Source: Lysinibacillus sp. 2017 (lineage in GTDB: Bacteria; Bacillota; Bacilli; Bacillales_A; Planococcaceae). Taken from it: a stretch of DNA of 64,000 nucleotides. The notes below the pieces were generated by a model that was not told the origin of the DNA, searched no databases, and was given only the letters and a program-made list of their open reading frames with translations. How positions within the stretch are numbered: position 1 is the stretch's first letter; each line of letters begins with the position of its first letter. A program made the translations under genes and the position numbers. The stretch covers positions 172,001 through 236,000 of the forward strand of contig NZ_CP029002.1 in the NCBI RefSeq assembly GCF_003073375.1, written 5' to 3'. Of the stretch, positions 32,732-41,475 are shown in pieces.

Positions 32732-32777
32732 AGTTCCCCTCCAGTCTTTTTCCATCATCTTTGACTGGGGGGGAACT
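32732..32777. promoter_or_regulatory. Hairpin covering the Shine-Dalgarno of the 51-aa gene
   Basis: AGTTCCCCTCCAGTC (32732-32746) faces GACTGGGGGGGAACT (32763-32777), 14 of 15 paired. In the minus-strand RNA the 3' arm contains the GGAGGGG of the gene at 32729, so translation could be blocked. On the plus strand the same hairpin is followed by TTTTTAT and could act as a terminator. Confidence 0.55.
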
Positions 32778-32785
32778 TTTTATAC

Positions 32786-32941
32786 TTAATTTCTTTTTCT
32801 TGTATTAGTAGAGTTCATTTCTTCAAAATCAAGTGACATTTGAACATCTTTAATTTCTTTCAATTCGTAGTTTTCCCTTGGTGTAATAACGGTGTTTGTT
32901 TCGTAACCGGGAATTTTAAGTTTCGTTATTATTTTCTTCAT
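32786..32941 (-). CDS. Small protein in recombinase operon, 51 aa
   Basis: Not recognised. 'MKKIITKLKIPGYETNTVIT' opens the protein and 'EEMNSTNTRKRN' closes it. I chose the ATG at 32941 after AGGAAC; the longer frame to 33013 overlaps the upstream small gene in another frame. The 5' end overlaps the 48-aa gene by 26 bases, so it is likely translated by coupling. Confidence 0.5.
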   Translation of the reverse strand: MKKIITKLKIPGYETNTVITPRENYELKEIKDVQMSLDFEEMNSTNTRKRN

Positions 32942-33062
32942 ATTTTTGTTCCTGTAAGTGGATGAACAGTTGGATGATAGACTTCGAAATACCAAAGGCT
33001 TCACAATGTTCAAGACATTGCTGATACCATTTTGGAGTTGTGGAATAACGTTTGTTCTCCAT
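32916..33062 (-). CDS. Small protein, first gene of recombinase operon, 48 aa
   Basis: Not recognised. The ATG at 33062 follows AGAAAGG and a promoter (33091-33119). The peptide starts 'MENKRYSTTPKWYQQCLEHC' and continues 'EAFGISKSIIQLFIHLQEQK', which looks like a small helical, possibly DNA-binding, protein. Order on the minus strand: 48 aa, 51 aa, 51 aa, (IS110/IS1111), recombinase A, recombinase B. Confidence 0.5.
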   Translation of the reverse strand: MENKRYSTTPKWYQQCLEHCEAFGISKSIIQLFIHLQEQKYEENNNET

Positions 33063-33090
33063 TGGCGGAGTACCTTTCTAGTAAAAGTAG

Positions 33091-33119
33091 TTTATAGAAT
33101 TGGTTGCTATTGGCCTCAA
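33091..33119 (-). promoter_or_regulatory. Promoter of the recombinase-pair operon
   Basis: On the minus strand TTGAGG, 17 bases, TATAAA, then the first small gene about 30 bases further on. Confidence 0.5.
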
Positions 33120-33262
33120 GCGTTAATCATATTACTCTTAAGATTTTAAGATTCTTATAGCTGAAAAGAACTATTTTTAGAAATGATTTAAAGTGGGATT
33201 TATTGTATAATAAATGGTATATATTAACTTTGATATTTGGTAGTATTAAGTTTTGGAGAGGG

Positions 33263-34072
33263 ATGATTTATTTGGAGGAAGTTATAAAAGTAGATTCATA
33301 TCTAGTTGAACGAATTCCTATAACAAAAAACATGGATCATGCATACTTATTAGAAGTAGGGGGACTTTGCCCTTTATGTGGGAAAAATTTATTAGCAGCC
33401 AAAGGAAATAGTAAAAGTAAACTCTACCAGATTGCTCACATCTATCCCAATAGTCCTCTACCAAAAGAAACAAAAGAACTTGATGGATTAGAACGTTTAG
33501 GTATCAATTGTGAGGATTTCAAAAATAAAATTTCCTTATGTAAAGATTGCCATGGCATTTATGATGATGGCAAAACGAAAGAAGAATACTTAAATTTAGT
33601 AAAGATTAAAAAGAAATTGTTGAATATAGCAAATGCTCGAGTAGCTGTTTCCCACCAAGATTTAGAAGACGAAATTATTTTAGTAATAAATGCCCTTTCC
33701 CACGTTAATATGCGGTCATTAGAGAAAATGAAATTAGAATACAATGCATTAAAAATTTCAAATAAAATTGATGAATCATATGTGATATTAAAAAATAAAA
33801 TTGAATCATATGTTTGTACTTACTTTAATTTTATTAAAGAGACATTCCGTAACTTGGAAGCATCGGGACAACTTAATTTTAATATTATTGCATCTGAAAT
33901 AAAAACTAGCTTTCTAAAGTGCGAGAAAGAATTATTAAATAAGGGGGACATATTTAATTCTATGGTTAACTGGATGAACTCACAGCTAGGTAATTCATCT
34001 TATGAAGCGTGTGAGGTAGTAGTGTCATATTTTGTTCAGAACTGTGAGGTATTCAATGAAATTACCAAATAA
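33263..34072 (+). CDS. ABC-three-component system effector with HNH nuclease domain
   Basis: This protein of about 269 residues has an N-terminal HNH/zinc-finger nuclease: 'CPLCGKNL' near residues 33-40, 'QIAHIYP' near 53-59 and 'SLCKDCHGIYDD' near 91-102 supply two Cys pairs and the catalytic His region. The helical C-terminal half ends 'YEACEVVVSYFVQNCEVFNE', like the C-terminal domains of ABC-3C effectors. It overlaps the middle-component gene by 17 bases, which overlaps the ATPase gene by 11, so the three form one unit. Expected role: nucleic-acid cutting released by the ATPase on infection. Start: ATG at 33263 with GGAGAGGG close by; the TTG at 33272 is better spaced and possible. Confidence 0.75.
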   Translation: MIYLEEVIKVDSYLVERIPITKNMDHAYLLEVGGLCPLCGKNLLAAKGNSKSKLYQIAHIYPNSPLPKETKELDGLERLGINCEDFKNKISLCKDCHGIYDDGKTKEEYLNLVKIKKKLLNIANARVAVSHQDLEDEIILVINALSHVNMRSLEKMKLEYNALKISNKIDESYVILKNKIESYVCTYFNFIKETFRNLEASGQLNFNIIASEIKTSFLKCEKELLNKGDIFNSMVNWMNSQLGNSSYEACEVVVSYFVQNCEVFNEITK

Positions 34073-34286
34073 ATTATTTTCTTATAAAGAAAGTACTATA
34101 AGTAAATTTCCAATTATTTTAAATGAGTTGGTTGAAAAAGAATATATAACTATTTACCAGTTGTATTTAAATGTAAGCAGTAAATTTGATGGCATCACAG
34201 AATTTTTAGAATCAATAGAGTGTTTATACGTCCTCGGAAAAATTGACTACGATTTTAAATTAAGGAGAGTTATCTATGCTATTTGA
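34056..34286 (+). CDS. ABC-three-component system middle component
   Basis: This 76-residue helical protein starts 'MKLPNKLFSYKESTISKFPI' and contains 'FLESIECLYVLGKIDYD', the winged-helix-like 'hhD-h-LYhLGKI' pattern of ABC-3C middle components. Start: ATG at 34056 after GAGGT; the frame from 34032 begins inside the effector gene. By analogy it links the effector to the ATPase. It overlaps both neighbours, so stoichiometry is likely set by translational coupling. Confidence 0.72.
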   Translation: MKLPNKLFSYKESTISKFPIILNELVEKEYITIYQLYLNVSSKFDGITEFLESIECLYVLGKIDYDFKLRRVIYAI

Positions 34287-35889
34287 AATTATTTGTGAGA
34301 AATTTAATCAAACCAGGGTAGAATTTCATGGAGGACTAAACACTGTACTTGGTGATAATAGAGGGAGTAATTCGATAGGTAAATCAACCTTCTTAATGAT
34401 TGTTGATTTTGCATTTGGTGGTAAAGACTATGTTATGAATTCTTCTGATATTCAAAGGAATATAGGAAATCATGAAATAAAATTTTGTTTTGTTTTTAAT
34501 GAAAGAAAGTATAATTTTTCAAGATACACCAATGATCTAGAAAGTGTAAATAAATGTGATGAGAACTATAATATACTATCTAGTATGCCACTTGATAGTT
34601 ATTGCAACTTCTTAAAAGATATGTATCAAATATCACTTAAAGATATTAGCTTTAGAAATATAGTTGGTCGCTTCTCTAGAATATATGGGAAAGATAATTT
34701 AGATGAGAAACGTCCGTTAAATATAGTAAATAATGAAAAGGCTGGTGAACCAATTAATACGTTATTAAAACTGTTTGATTTATACAGCGTTATTTCTGAT
34801 TTAGACATCAATTTTAAAGAAAAAGATTCTGAATTAAAATCATTTAAAAATGCTCAAAAATACAATTATATATATTCTATTGGAAAAAGGAAATATGATG
34901 CCAATTTAAAAGAGTTAGCCAATCTTAATAGTGAGAGAGAGAAGATTTCCAAAGATTTAGATGGAAATCTCTTAGATTTGGATTCTGTCAAAACAGAAGA
35001 ATTATTAAATCTAAAAAATAGCTTGTCAATTGCTAAAAGGCACCGTAGTAAACTTAATTCACAGATATATATCATTAATAGAAACATTCATGAAACAGGA
35101 ATTCTCAAACAAGAAAGTTTTGATGACTTACTGGAGTTTTTCCCTAGTGCTGATATAAGAAAGTTATCAGAAATTGAAGAATTTCATAAAGAAATTAGGA
35201 ATGTATTAAAAAGTGAATTAAAGCAAGAGAAAGTAAAGTTGAGTAAATTAATTCCTATTGCACAAATTGAAATAGATGAAATAGAAAAACAAATTATAGA
35301 GATTACTACAGTTCCTAATTTATCGAAAGCAATACTAATAAAATACTCTAATTTACAAAAAAAAATTGAAACTTTAGAGAATGAAAATAATTCTTTTAAT
35401 CTGTTAAATACTCTGACGGCTTCAAAAGAAGATGCTAAAGAGCGAAGAGATAATATCAAGCTTGAACAATTACATCAGTTGCAAAATACAATTAATGCTA
35501 AAATGTTGGAAATCAATGATTACATATACTCAGGCAGTAAAAAACCGGCCACTATAACTTTTGATAAGAACCAATATACTTTTGAAACTATAGATGATAC
35601 AGGTACCGGCACTTCATATAAAAGTATGGTGGTATACGATTTAAGTATTATGGAGCTAACTCAGTTACCAATATTAATACATGATTCGGTGGTGTTAAAA
35701 CAAATATCAGATGAAGCAATCGAAAAAATACTTTCAATATATAAAAATTTTGGGAAGCAAGTATTTATTTCCTTCGATAAAATATCAGCTTATAGTCTAA
35801 AGAGCCAAAAAATATTAAAAGAAACTAAAGTATTGGAATTATCAATAGACGGTAAAGAATTATTTGGAAGGTCATGGAATAGTAGATAA
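34276..35889 (+). CDS. ABC-three-component system ATPase (DUF2326-type, SMC-like)
   Basis: This 537-residue P-loop ATPase has an unusual extended Walker A, 'GDNRGSNSIGKSTF', near residues 26-39, with the S-N-x-x-G-K-S-T form typical of ABC-3C ATPases. A long coiled coil runs from about 185 to 420. The C-terminal DUF2326-like part includes 'LPILIHDSVVLKQISD' and 'KQVFISFDKIS' in place of a normal Walker B/H-loop. Start: ATG at 34276, 8 bases after AAGGAG. It probably senses damage or phage DNA and releases the HNH effector. About 150 bases after its stop lie the convergent Septu-like genes. Confidence 0.82.
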   Translation: MLFEIICEKFNQTRVEFHGGLNTVLGDNRGSNSIGKSTFLMIVDFAFGGKDYVMNSSDIQRNIGNHEIKFCFVFNERKYNFSRYTNDLESVNKCDENYNILSSMPLDSYCNFLKDMYQISLKDISFRNIVGRFSRIYGKDNLDEKRPLNIVNNEKAGEPINTLLKLFDLYSVISDLDINFKEKDSELKSFKNAQKYNYIYSIGKRKYDANLKELANLNSEREKISKDLDGNLLDLDSVKTEELLNLKNSLSIAKRHRSKLNSQIYIINRNIHETGILKQESFDDLLEFFPSADIRKLSEIEEFHKEIRNVLKSELKQEKVKLSKLIPIAQIEIDEIEKQIIEITTVPNLSKAILIKYSNLQKKIETLENENNSFNLLNTLTASKEDAKERRDNIKLEQLHQLQNTINAKMLEINDYIYSGSKKPATITFDKNQYTFETIDDTGTGTSYKSMVVYDLSIMELTQLPILIHDSVVLKQISDEAIEKILSIYKNFGKQVFISFDKISAYSLKSQKILKETKVLELSIDGKELFGRSWNSR

Positions 35890-36040
35890 TTCTAATAGTG
35901 GAGAAATTGTGTGTAAGCATCAAATAGAACTATTGAATATTACTAATGGCATTATTTGACGCTTAAAATTACACAAGTTGTAAATAATAATATAAGCCCA
36001 TAAAATATACAGTTGAATTAATTTTAATAATAGGTAAATA

Positions 36041-36823
36041 CTATTGAAAATTACCTAATAAGTAGTTTTGAAATAATGCGCTATCTGTGGATAATGCATT
36101 ATTTTCAGTATCAGTTAATTTTGTATGAAGCTCGTTATCCCATTTTCCTACGCTAATTAAAAATGCTTTAATTAGCATAAACGTCGTGCTATTTGTTATA
36201 AAGGTGCTAATAATTGCTGAATAAGCAGATGTTTCAACGCTTTCATTTAAGATAGACTTTGTCGAACTAACAATTTTAATTAATTTTCTATTAGATTGAT
36301 CATCTCTGTAATTTAGAATAAGTTGATAAATGTTTTCTAAACACTTAGTTGTGACTTGGCTTAAGGCATATCTAGTAGGTAATAGTTTATCCAAGTCATT
36401 CAAGTTAAGTTCCTCAATAGTATTCTCACCAGCCAATGTTATAGGACGTAAAAGAAATGTATCGAGAACAATATGACTCTTAGGCGACATAGTAGCAGGA
36501 TTTACGAAAGGGTTGAGATAAGTATCATATTGTCCCTTAGTAGCATTACATCTTTTACAACTAGGTAGCAAATTATCCCAGTCTACAACTTCATTAGGAT
36601 ACTTATCTTTATGATGAAAATGTTCTACTTCTAAATAGTTGGATTCAATATTTAATAAGCACTCACAATATACACATTTGTGATGGGAACTTAATAAAAG
36701 CCCCTCTTTTATATATTTTTTCCTCCAAACAGAAGTGCCATTATCTTTATATTCTTGAGTGAGCGCAGCTTTATTTTGCAATGTTAGTTCACTTGGACAG
36801 GGTACCTTGTTTATTTTTATCAT
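36041..36823 (-). CDS. ptuB: HNH nuclease, PtuB-like (Septu defence system)
   Basis: This 260-residue protein has the HNH/McrA core near residues 45-105: 'HKCVYCECLL' (first Cys pair), 'LEVEHFHHKDKYP' (catalytic His), 'WDNLLPSCKRCNATKG' (Asn, second Cys pair and KG). The remaining helical C-terminus is as in PtuB proteins. Its ATG overlaps the stop of the ATPase gene by four bases (ATGA), so it is translationally coupled to the PtuA-like partner. Septu cuts nucleic acid during phage infection, with the ATPase holding the nuclease in check. Retron-associated PtuAB pairs also exist, but I saw no reverse transcriptase next to it. Confidence 0.8.
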   Translation of the reverse strand: MIKINKVPCPSELTLQNKAALTQEYKDNGTSVWRKKYIKEGLLLSSHHKCVYCECLLNIESNYLEVEHFHHKDKYPNEVVDWDNLLPSCKRCNATKGQYDTYLNPFVNPATMSPKSHIVLDTFLLRPITLAGENTIEELNLNDLDKLLPTRYALSQVTTKCLENIYQLILNYRDDQSNRKLIKIVSSTKSILNESVETSAYSAIISTFITNSTTFMLIKAFLISVGKWDNELHTKLTDTENNALSTDSALFQNYLLGNFQ

Positions 36824-37950
36824 AAGCCACCTCTCATACTAGCAATTTGAATTGATAAAATTTTGCCAAGAGGATTGTTAGGATGTAATAACTGTTTAAA
36901 TTCCTCTAAATTAAGTTGTGCCTCATCAATATTTGAACTTTTTATTGAGTATTCAATCGATTTTAATAAACTGTTATATAAATCTGAATGAGTATTTTCC
37001 AGCCCCATTACATCTTCTAATATTTCTTCAATTGACCACCCTTGATAACCGTATTTAAGGTTTGAATTACTTCGATATGCAAAACAAAGACCGTAATTAT
37101 TTTTAATTGTAATTACTTCACTCGCTTTGGCGACTTGAACTATGTGAGGACTATGTGTGGTCGCAATTATTTGAGCATAAGGTATCATCCATCTTAAAAT
37201 TTCAAGTATTTTTTTCTGCCATTCTGGATGGAGATGTAAATCTATTTCATCAATTAAAATAAGGCCGTCAAATTCTTGAATAGGTCTACTAAAATCAACT
37301 TCAGTTTTTGCTTTTTTAATAATTTCTAAAAATATGCATAAACAGGATAAATACCCAGCAGATAAATAACTTAATGGAATTTCTCCTTCACCAGTTGAAA
37401 CTAAAATTTCAGCCTTCATATCTGAATTTTGATTATATCTATTTAAATGGTTATTTTTATAGCTAGGATTTGTTCTAACTCTACTAAACCTAACATTAGG
37501 ATCTAATTTCTGAAAACACTCAATGGCCAACTGTAAATCATCGTATTCATGAATATCTAATTCCCTTTTTTGATATATTTCACCAAACCAATTTTGGATA
37601 GAGTGCATTTTAAATGAATTATATTGTGTTCTATGTATTGTGAAATATAAAAGATTATTAGATATCTTTCTTGTATGCCAAAAGGTATCTTTAGTGTCAA
37701 GATATTTTTCTTGTGAAAAATTGTCATAATAGTTAGTTCCGTAAATATGGTAGTAACCTTTAGGAGAACTTAAATTTTTTCTGAGTTTATTAGTCTTTTT
37801 ATTAGTAATACCTGCTGCAATACATTCTAATATTGTTGTTTTCCCTCCCCCATTCCTTCCACAAATTATATTAATTCCAGGTTTAAATACTATTTTTAAA
37901 TCATTTATACCATTAATGCCAAATATATCTATCCCTTGAACTTGCAACAT
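36820..37950 (-). CDS. ptuA: AAA/SMC-like ATPase, PtuA-like (Septu defence system)
   Basis: This 376-residue RecF/AAA_15-type ATPase has Walker A 'GRNGGGKTT' near residues 30-38, the signature-like 'LSAGYLSCLCIF' near 219-230, Walker B 'LILIDEIDLHLHPEWQ' near 247-262 and the H-loop 'IATTHSPHIV' near 281-290. The short coiled-coil insertion distinguishes it from SMC proteins. Start: ATG at 37950 just behind GGGGGAAAT; a TTG at 37965 lies in that site. With the coupled HNH gene it forms a two-gene Septu unit, convergent with the ABC-3C operon. Confidence 0.8.
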   Translation of the reverse strand: MLQVQGIDIFGINGINDLKIVFKPGINIICGRNGGGKTTILECIAAGITNKKTNKLRKNLSSPKGYYHIYGTNYYDNFSQEKYLDTKDTFWHTRKISNNLLYFTIHRTQYNSFKMHSIQNWFGEIYQKRELDIHEYDDLQLAIECFQKLDPNVRFSRVRTNPSYKNNHLNRYNQNSDMKAEILVSTGEGEIPLSYLSAGYLSCLCIFLEIIKKAKTEVDFSRPIQEFDGLILIDEIDLHLHPEWQKKILEILRWMIPYAQIIATTHSPHIVQVAKASEVITIKNNYGLCFAYRSNSNLKYGYQGWSIEEILEDVMGLENTHSDLYNSLLKSIEYSIKSSNIDEAQLNLEEFKQLLHPNNPLGKILSIQIASMRGGL

Positions 37951-38120
37951 TATTATTTCCCCCAAACTAGAATTTATAAATAATTTTACATTAAATACCT
38001 TATATTTGTATATTATTGTTTTTAGGTTCGCGGTTTAGGAGATAATTAACTTATAGGATTTATGGAAAAGCTACATTTAAATATAAAATTTAGCTCCAAT
38101 CTGAAGGAACATACAAAATA

Positions 38121-38363
38121 ATGAACAGAGTGATTGATAAGGAATACTTAGAACAGTTATAACCATTATTTAATAAATTTGGATAATTTGTTGAACCGGT
38201 ATTAATCAAAGAAAAAGAAGCAGATCTTCAAAGAACTCTTAATGAGTTACAAGATGACCAGGATTTCATAAAAATACTACCTTTATAGAAAATTGAGAAA
38301 TAATTGATTTAGGCATTTGAAAGAGTCCAAGAAGTCGAGGGCAAAAGACCAGCGATGAATTAA
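38121..38363 (+). pseudogene. Eroded reading frame with five in-frame stops
   Basis: From ATG 38121 the frame stays coding-like for 81 codons ('MNRVIDKEYLEQL', 'PLFNKFG', 'FVEPVLIKEKEADLQRTLNE', 'AFERVQEVEGKRPAMN') but is broken by TAA, TAA, TAG, TAA and TAG. Several look like CAA/CAG or GAA changed by one base. No frameshift is needed. Family not recognised. It ends beside a fragment of an IS21-type end. Confidence 0.5.
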
Positions 38364-38369
38364 ATTAAA

Positions 38370-38440
38370 AAACTCAATGCGGACAAATGAGTCACCAAGT
38401 GCGGACTGGAGAGCCAGTAACTCAAATTCGTTGGGGACTA
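38370..38440. repeat. Degenerate IS21-family end
   Basis: TGCGGACAAATGAGTCACC, AGTGCGGACTGG and AGTAACTCAAAT resemble the TGAGCCAC/TGCGGA multiple repeats of the IS21-type ends at 7182-7255 and 15043-15090. No transposase gene accompanies it. Confidence 0.5.
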
Positions 38441-38467
38441 AGGAATAGCAGAAATTTAGTTATGCTT

Positions 38468-38592
38468 GATCGAAGCCAGGCTTTATATCAATCAGCGGGC
38501 GTGATAGCCTCGTTTGGCAGAGCCAGCATGGTTCTCTGGCTCAGCCCGCAGAGGCTCGGTTGCAAGCCGTTCGAGCTTAACCATAGCCCTAA
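38468..38592 (+). ncRNA. Structured pseudoknot-like element, copy B
   Basis: Clearly related to 14676-14820. GCGGGC (38495-38500) pairs with GCCCGC (38544-38549), AGCCTC (38506-38511) with GAGGCT (38551-38556), and the inner CAGAG with CTCTG. The inner loop is shorter by about eleven bases and outer stem bases differ, yet all pairings are kept. It sits beside an IS21-type end, but in the opposite relative orientation to copy A, so it is not simply part of the IS. Confidence 0.5.
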
Positions 38593-38814
38593 AAAGAGGG
38601 ATAAAATTCACCATAAAATGTGGTGTGGTATATACGACTCAAATTTCATTCAACATTTTTGCTATACGGTTCACCTTCAAAATAAAAGACTATATTAATT
38701 TTTTATTGATTTGGCTTTTTTCTTCTAAAAAAAGTTTATTTTACTTAAAATTATCGTTTCTAATTAAGTGAAATATAATATAATGTAAATATATTGGAAA
38801 AATGGGGTGATTTG

Positions 38815-41073
38815 GTGTTAAGTGCGTTAAGTGGATGTTTTAAAGACGAACAGAAAAGAATTTATTCTGCTATTAATGAACCAAAATTGTATTTGAAATT
38901 TGAAGAAATCGAAAATGATTTGGATATTTTAAATGAATTCGAGAAACTAATTGATTTTTTGATTGATAACCCAGAGTACGGTATTTTCACAAAGTTTTCT
39001 TCCTCAGAACTGAACTATTACTCATATCTAAAAAGTAAAAAAGAACTGGAAAAGAAATTTCCTAAAGCTATCATCAGTCTACAAAGATTATATAAAGATA
39101 CAGGCTATGATACATTTCTAAAGGAAAAGTTGGGTATAGATAATCCTCTGAAAATTGATTTAGTAGGTGTAACAGGGGCTGGTAAAACAACTTTTGTAAA
39201 ACAATTTATAAATATAAATAGTCAAGATTATATAGATGCAACTATAACAGCCTCAGCTAATAGTACAATAATTCAAACAAACATCGTGTTACTCTCCAAA
39301 GTTAGTAAGGAGCGCTTATTTTTAAAAACTAAAAAAGCCAGTGTAATTATTGATGATTTTATAAAATTCACTAATAATTATAATATTTCTAACGAACATT
39401 CACATTTAAAGTCATTTTCACCTGAATTGTTCATTGATTACGATAATGAGTTCTACTTAAATCCTGTTTTTGAGCATATTTACAATTTTATTAGAAATGA
39501 TAAAGTTTATGATGAATTTAAGATTTTTTTAGAAAAAATAAGAGAAGAAGACAGAAGTAACCAAGAGTTTTTAGTGGATGCATTTATCAGATCTGTAGTA
39601 ACAAATATTATATTTAAGGAATTAGATATTCAAAGTAACTATATTTTAGATGACTATCTAGAACTGCCTATGACTGAGGAAGTTATAAAGGCAACAATAC
39701 AATCTACTAAAAAAATAGATGAAGAATTTGAAGAAAACGGCAATTATTATTCATTACATTTTCTTTTTACAGAATGTACATTGTTATTTGAATTAAATTC
39801 AAATTTCAAGAAAAAATATAATTTTAATTTTAAAGATGGAATAATTTTTAGAGATTCACAAGGACATATTTCTAAAGAACAAAATTCAATTTCTGTAGAT
39901 ATAACATCACCTAATAAAATATTATTTATACCGGCTAGTACTTCTGGAAACTTAATTAGTAATGAACATCTTGAGTTGTTTAAAAATGTAATGACTGTTA
40001 GTGCTAATAATACAAAATTAGTAGTCACGAAAATTGATAGATCCTCTGCCTTTGATGAAAATGAAGAAAATGAAGCTATTAATGAATTAAAAAAACAAAT
40101 TGTTTCAACTAACAAAAACTATTATAGTGTTGCTCAAGGAAATAGTACATCAGTAGAGTATGATTCAAATTATTCAATGACTCGATTGTTAGAAAAATTA
40201 GGGGATTCTTATTTATCTGATACAAAAAGGAAAAAAATGTATAAATTACAGTATAAAGTTTCAAACAATGCAATGCTTCAAAAGAATGATATAAATATTG
40301 AAAAAGACAGTGATTGGTATTCAATACTCGATGAATTTGTGATCCCTTATATTAATAGTTCGAATAATAGATTAGGGTTACAAATTCCTAAGAAAATAAT
40401 GCCCGTGTCAACAGACATTATTTTAGGGTTTGAAAAGCTGCATTCATATGTATTAAATTATTATAATGAAGAAGCAATAATCACATATGGGTTAAACCGA
40501 TATTATGATGATTTTAGAACTATTTATCATACTTTTTCAAATTGGCATAATAAAACCTATATACAAAATAGTGAAGTTTTGATTAGTTCTCAAAATATGT
40601 TAGATACTACCGTATTACAATATCTCAATGGAATTTGTTATAAGGAATCCGGTAATCTTGTTAAGTTAGACGACATAATTTATCCATTGGCAATAGAGTT
40701 AAATCGTTATTATGGGTTAGAGAAGGCTTATTGTATTGAAAAATCTACAAGTATAGTAAATAATGTTTTGTATAAATCATTTTTATATGTAACTTATCTG
40801 CAAAATAGAAAAGATGATAATTTAGAAATACAAGAGGTGTCTAATAAGTTTTTAAGAAATGCTTATGGTGATTTAAGTGGCATAAATGGAAAAGATATAA
40901 TTTCTGCTTTAAATAGTCGCGTTAACAGGAGATATAGAACAGTCACTGAAGAATATTTACTTAAATACGTTAATATTGCTGGGGAGTTTAAACAAAATTT
41001 CAAAGATGATTTTATAGTAATTTCAAAAATGATTTTAGATGATGAACTTGAAAAGTTTTATTTTACGCTTTGA
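38815..41073 (+). CDS. Large GTPase-like protein of unknown function (defence candidate)
   Basis: This protein of about 752 residues has a P-loop GTPase core split by long insertions: G1 'GVTGAGKTTF' near residues 117-126, G3 'DSQGH' near 346-350 and G4 'VTKID' near 408-412. Between G1 and G3 lie about 220 residues rather than the usual 50, and the C-terminal 330 residues are helical with no known domain. This resembles large dynamin- or AIG1-like GTPases but fits none cleanly. Its location after ABC-3C and Septu genes suggests an anti-phage role. Start: GTG at 38815 after GGGGTGA, with TTG 38812 or 38794 as alternatives. It is a single gene followed by an SDR fragment and attR. Confidence 0.65.
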   Translation: MLSALSGCFKDEQKRIYSAINEPKLYLKFEEIENDLDILNEFEKLIDFLIDNPEYGIFTKFSSSELNYYSYLKSKKELEKKFPKAIISLQRLYKDTGYDTFLKEKLGIDNPLKIDLVGVTGAGKTTFVKQFININSQDYIDATITASANSTIIQTNIVLLSKVSKERLFLKTKKASVIIDDFIKFTNNYNISNEHSHLKSFSPELFIDYDNEFYLNPVFEHIYNFIRNDKVYDEFKIFLEKIREEDRSNQEFLVDAFIRSVVTNIIFKELDIQSNYILDDYLELPMTEEVIKATIQSTKKIDEEFEENGNYYSLHFLFTECTLLFELNSNFKKKYNFNFKDGIIFRDSQGHISKEQNSISVDITSPNKILFIPASTSGNLISNEHLELFKNVMTVSANNTKLVVTKIDRSSAFDENEENEAINELKKQIVSTNKNYYSVAQGNSTSVEYDSNYSMTRLLEKLGDSYLSDTKRKKMYKLQYKVSNNAMLQKNDINIEKDSDWYSILDEFVIPYINSSNNRLGLQIPKKIMPVSTDIILGFEKLHSYVLNYYNEEAIITYGLNRYYDDFRTIYHTFSNWHNKTYIQNSEVLISSQNMLDTTVLQYLNGICYKESGNLVKLDDIIYPLAIELNRYYGLEKAYCIEKSTSIVNNVLYKSFLYVTYLQNRKDDNLEIQEVSNKFLRNAYGDLSGINGKDIISALNSRVNRRYRTVTEEYLLKYVNIAGEFKQNFKDDFIVISKMILDDELEKFYFTL

Positions 41074-41149
41074 GACACCATAAAATATGACAAATATGTT
41101 TATGGCACCTTTTTAATTCATCTTCAAACACAATACTGCAACTCAACTA

Positions 41150-41289
41150 TTTTTAGATGGAAAAAGAAGGGGCGTAGCTTGTTGATCTAGGTACACCAGA
41201 AGACATCGTCGACATAGTATCATATTTGGCGATTTTAGGGTATTGGATAAATAGGCAAGTTATATTTACAAATGGTGGCCTAGCCTAGA
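41150..41289 (+). pseudogene. SDR C-terminal fragment
   Basis: 'LVDLGTPEDIVDIVSYLAIL' followed by 'NRQVIFTNGGLA' and a stop is the C-terminal signature of a short-chain dehydrogenase. An in-frame TAG and the absence of the NAD-binding half show it is a remnant. Confidence 0.65.
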
Positions 41290-41431
41290 ACTATAAATTG
41301 TGTAATTATGTACAAAGGTGATTGAGTTTAATGGGAATAAATAATGCTAAGTTCTACTATGGTAGGACCTAGTCAATTACTAAAACCCACTAACATCTCT
41401 TATGTACACATGCTAACATAGTTACAATGAA

Positions 41432-41475
41432 TCGAAGCTTCTCATGAGTTGAGCAAACTTGTGGGAGGCTTTTTT
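41432..41475 (+). terminator. Terminator near the island's right end
   Basis: AAGCTTCTCATGAGTT pairs with AACTTGTGGGAGGCTT (several G-U pairs), followed by eight T. Confidence 0.65.

Noticed and set aside
33203-33262. N-terminal extension of the HNH effector
   Set aside because: The extra 20 codons lie before the GGAGAGGG site and read as AT-rich hydrophobic noise.
36041-37950. Retron with PtuAB effectors
   Set aside because: No reverse transcriptase gene or msr/msd-like region lies beside the pair.
38387-38698. 103-codon plus-strand frame over the pseudoknot-like element
   Set aside because: The frame is not kept in the other copy, while the base pairing is. There is no ribosome binding site.
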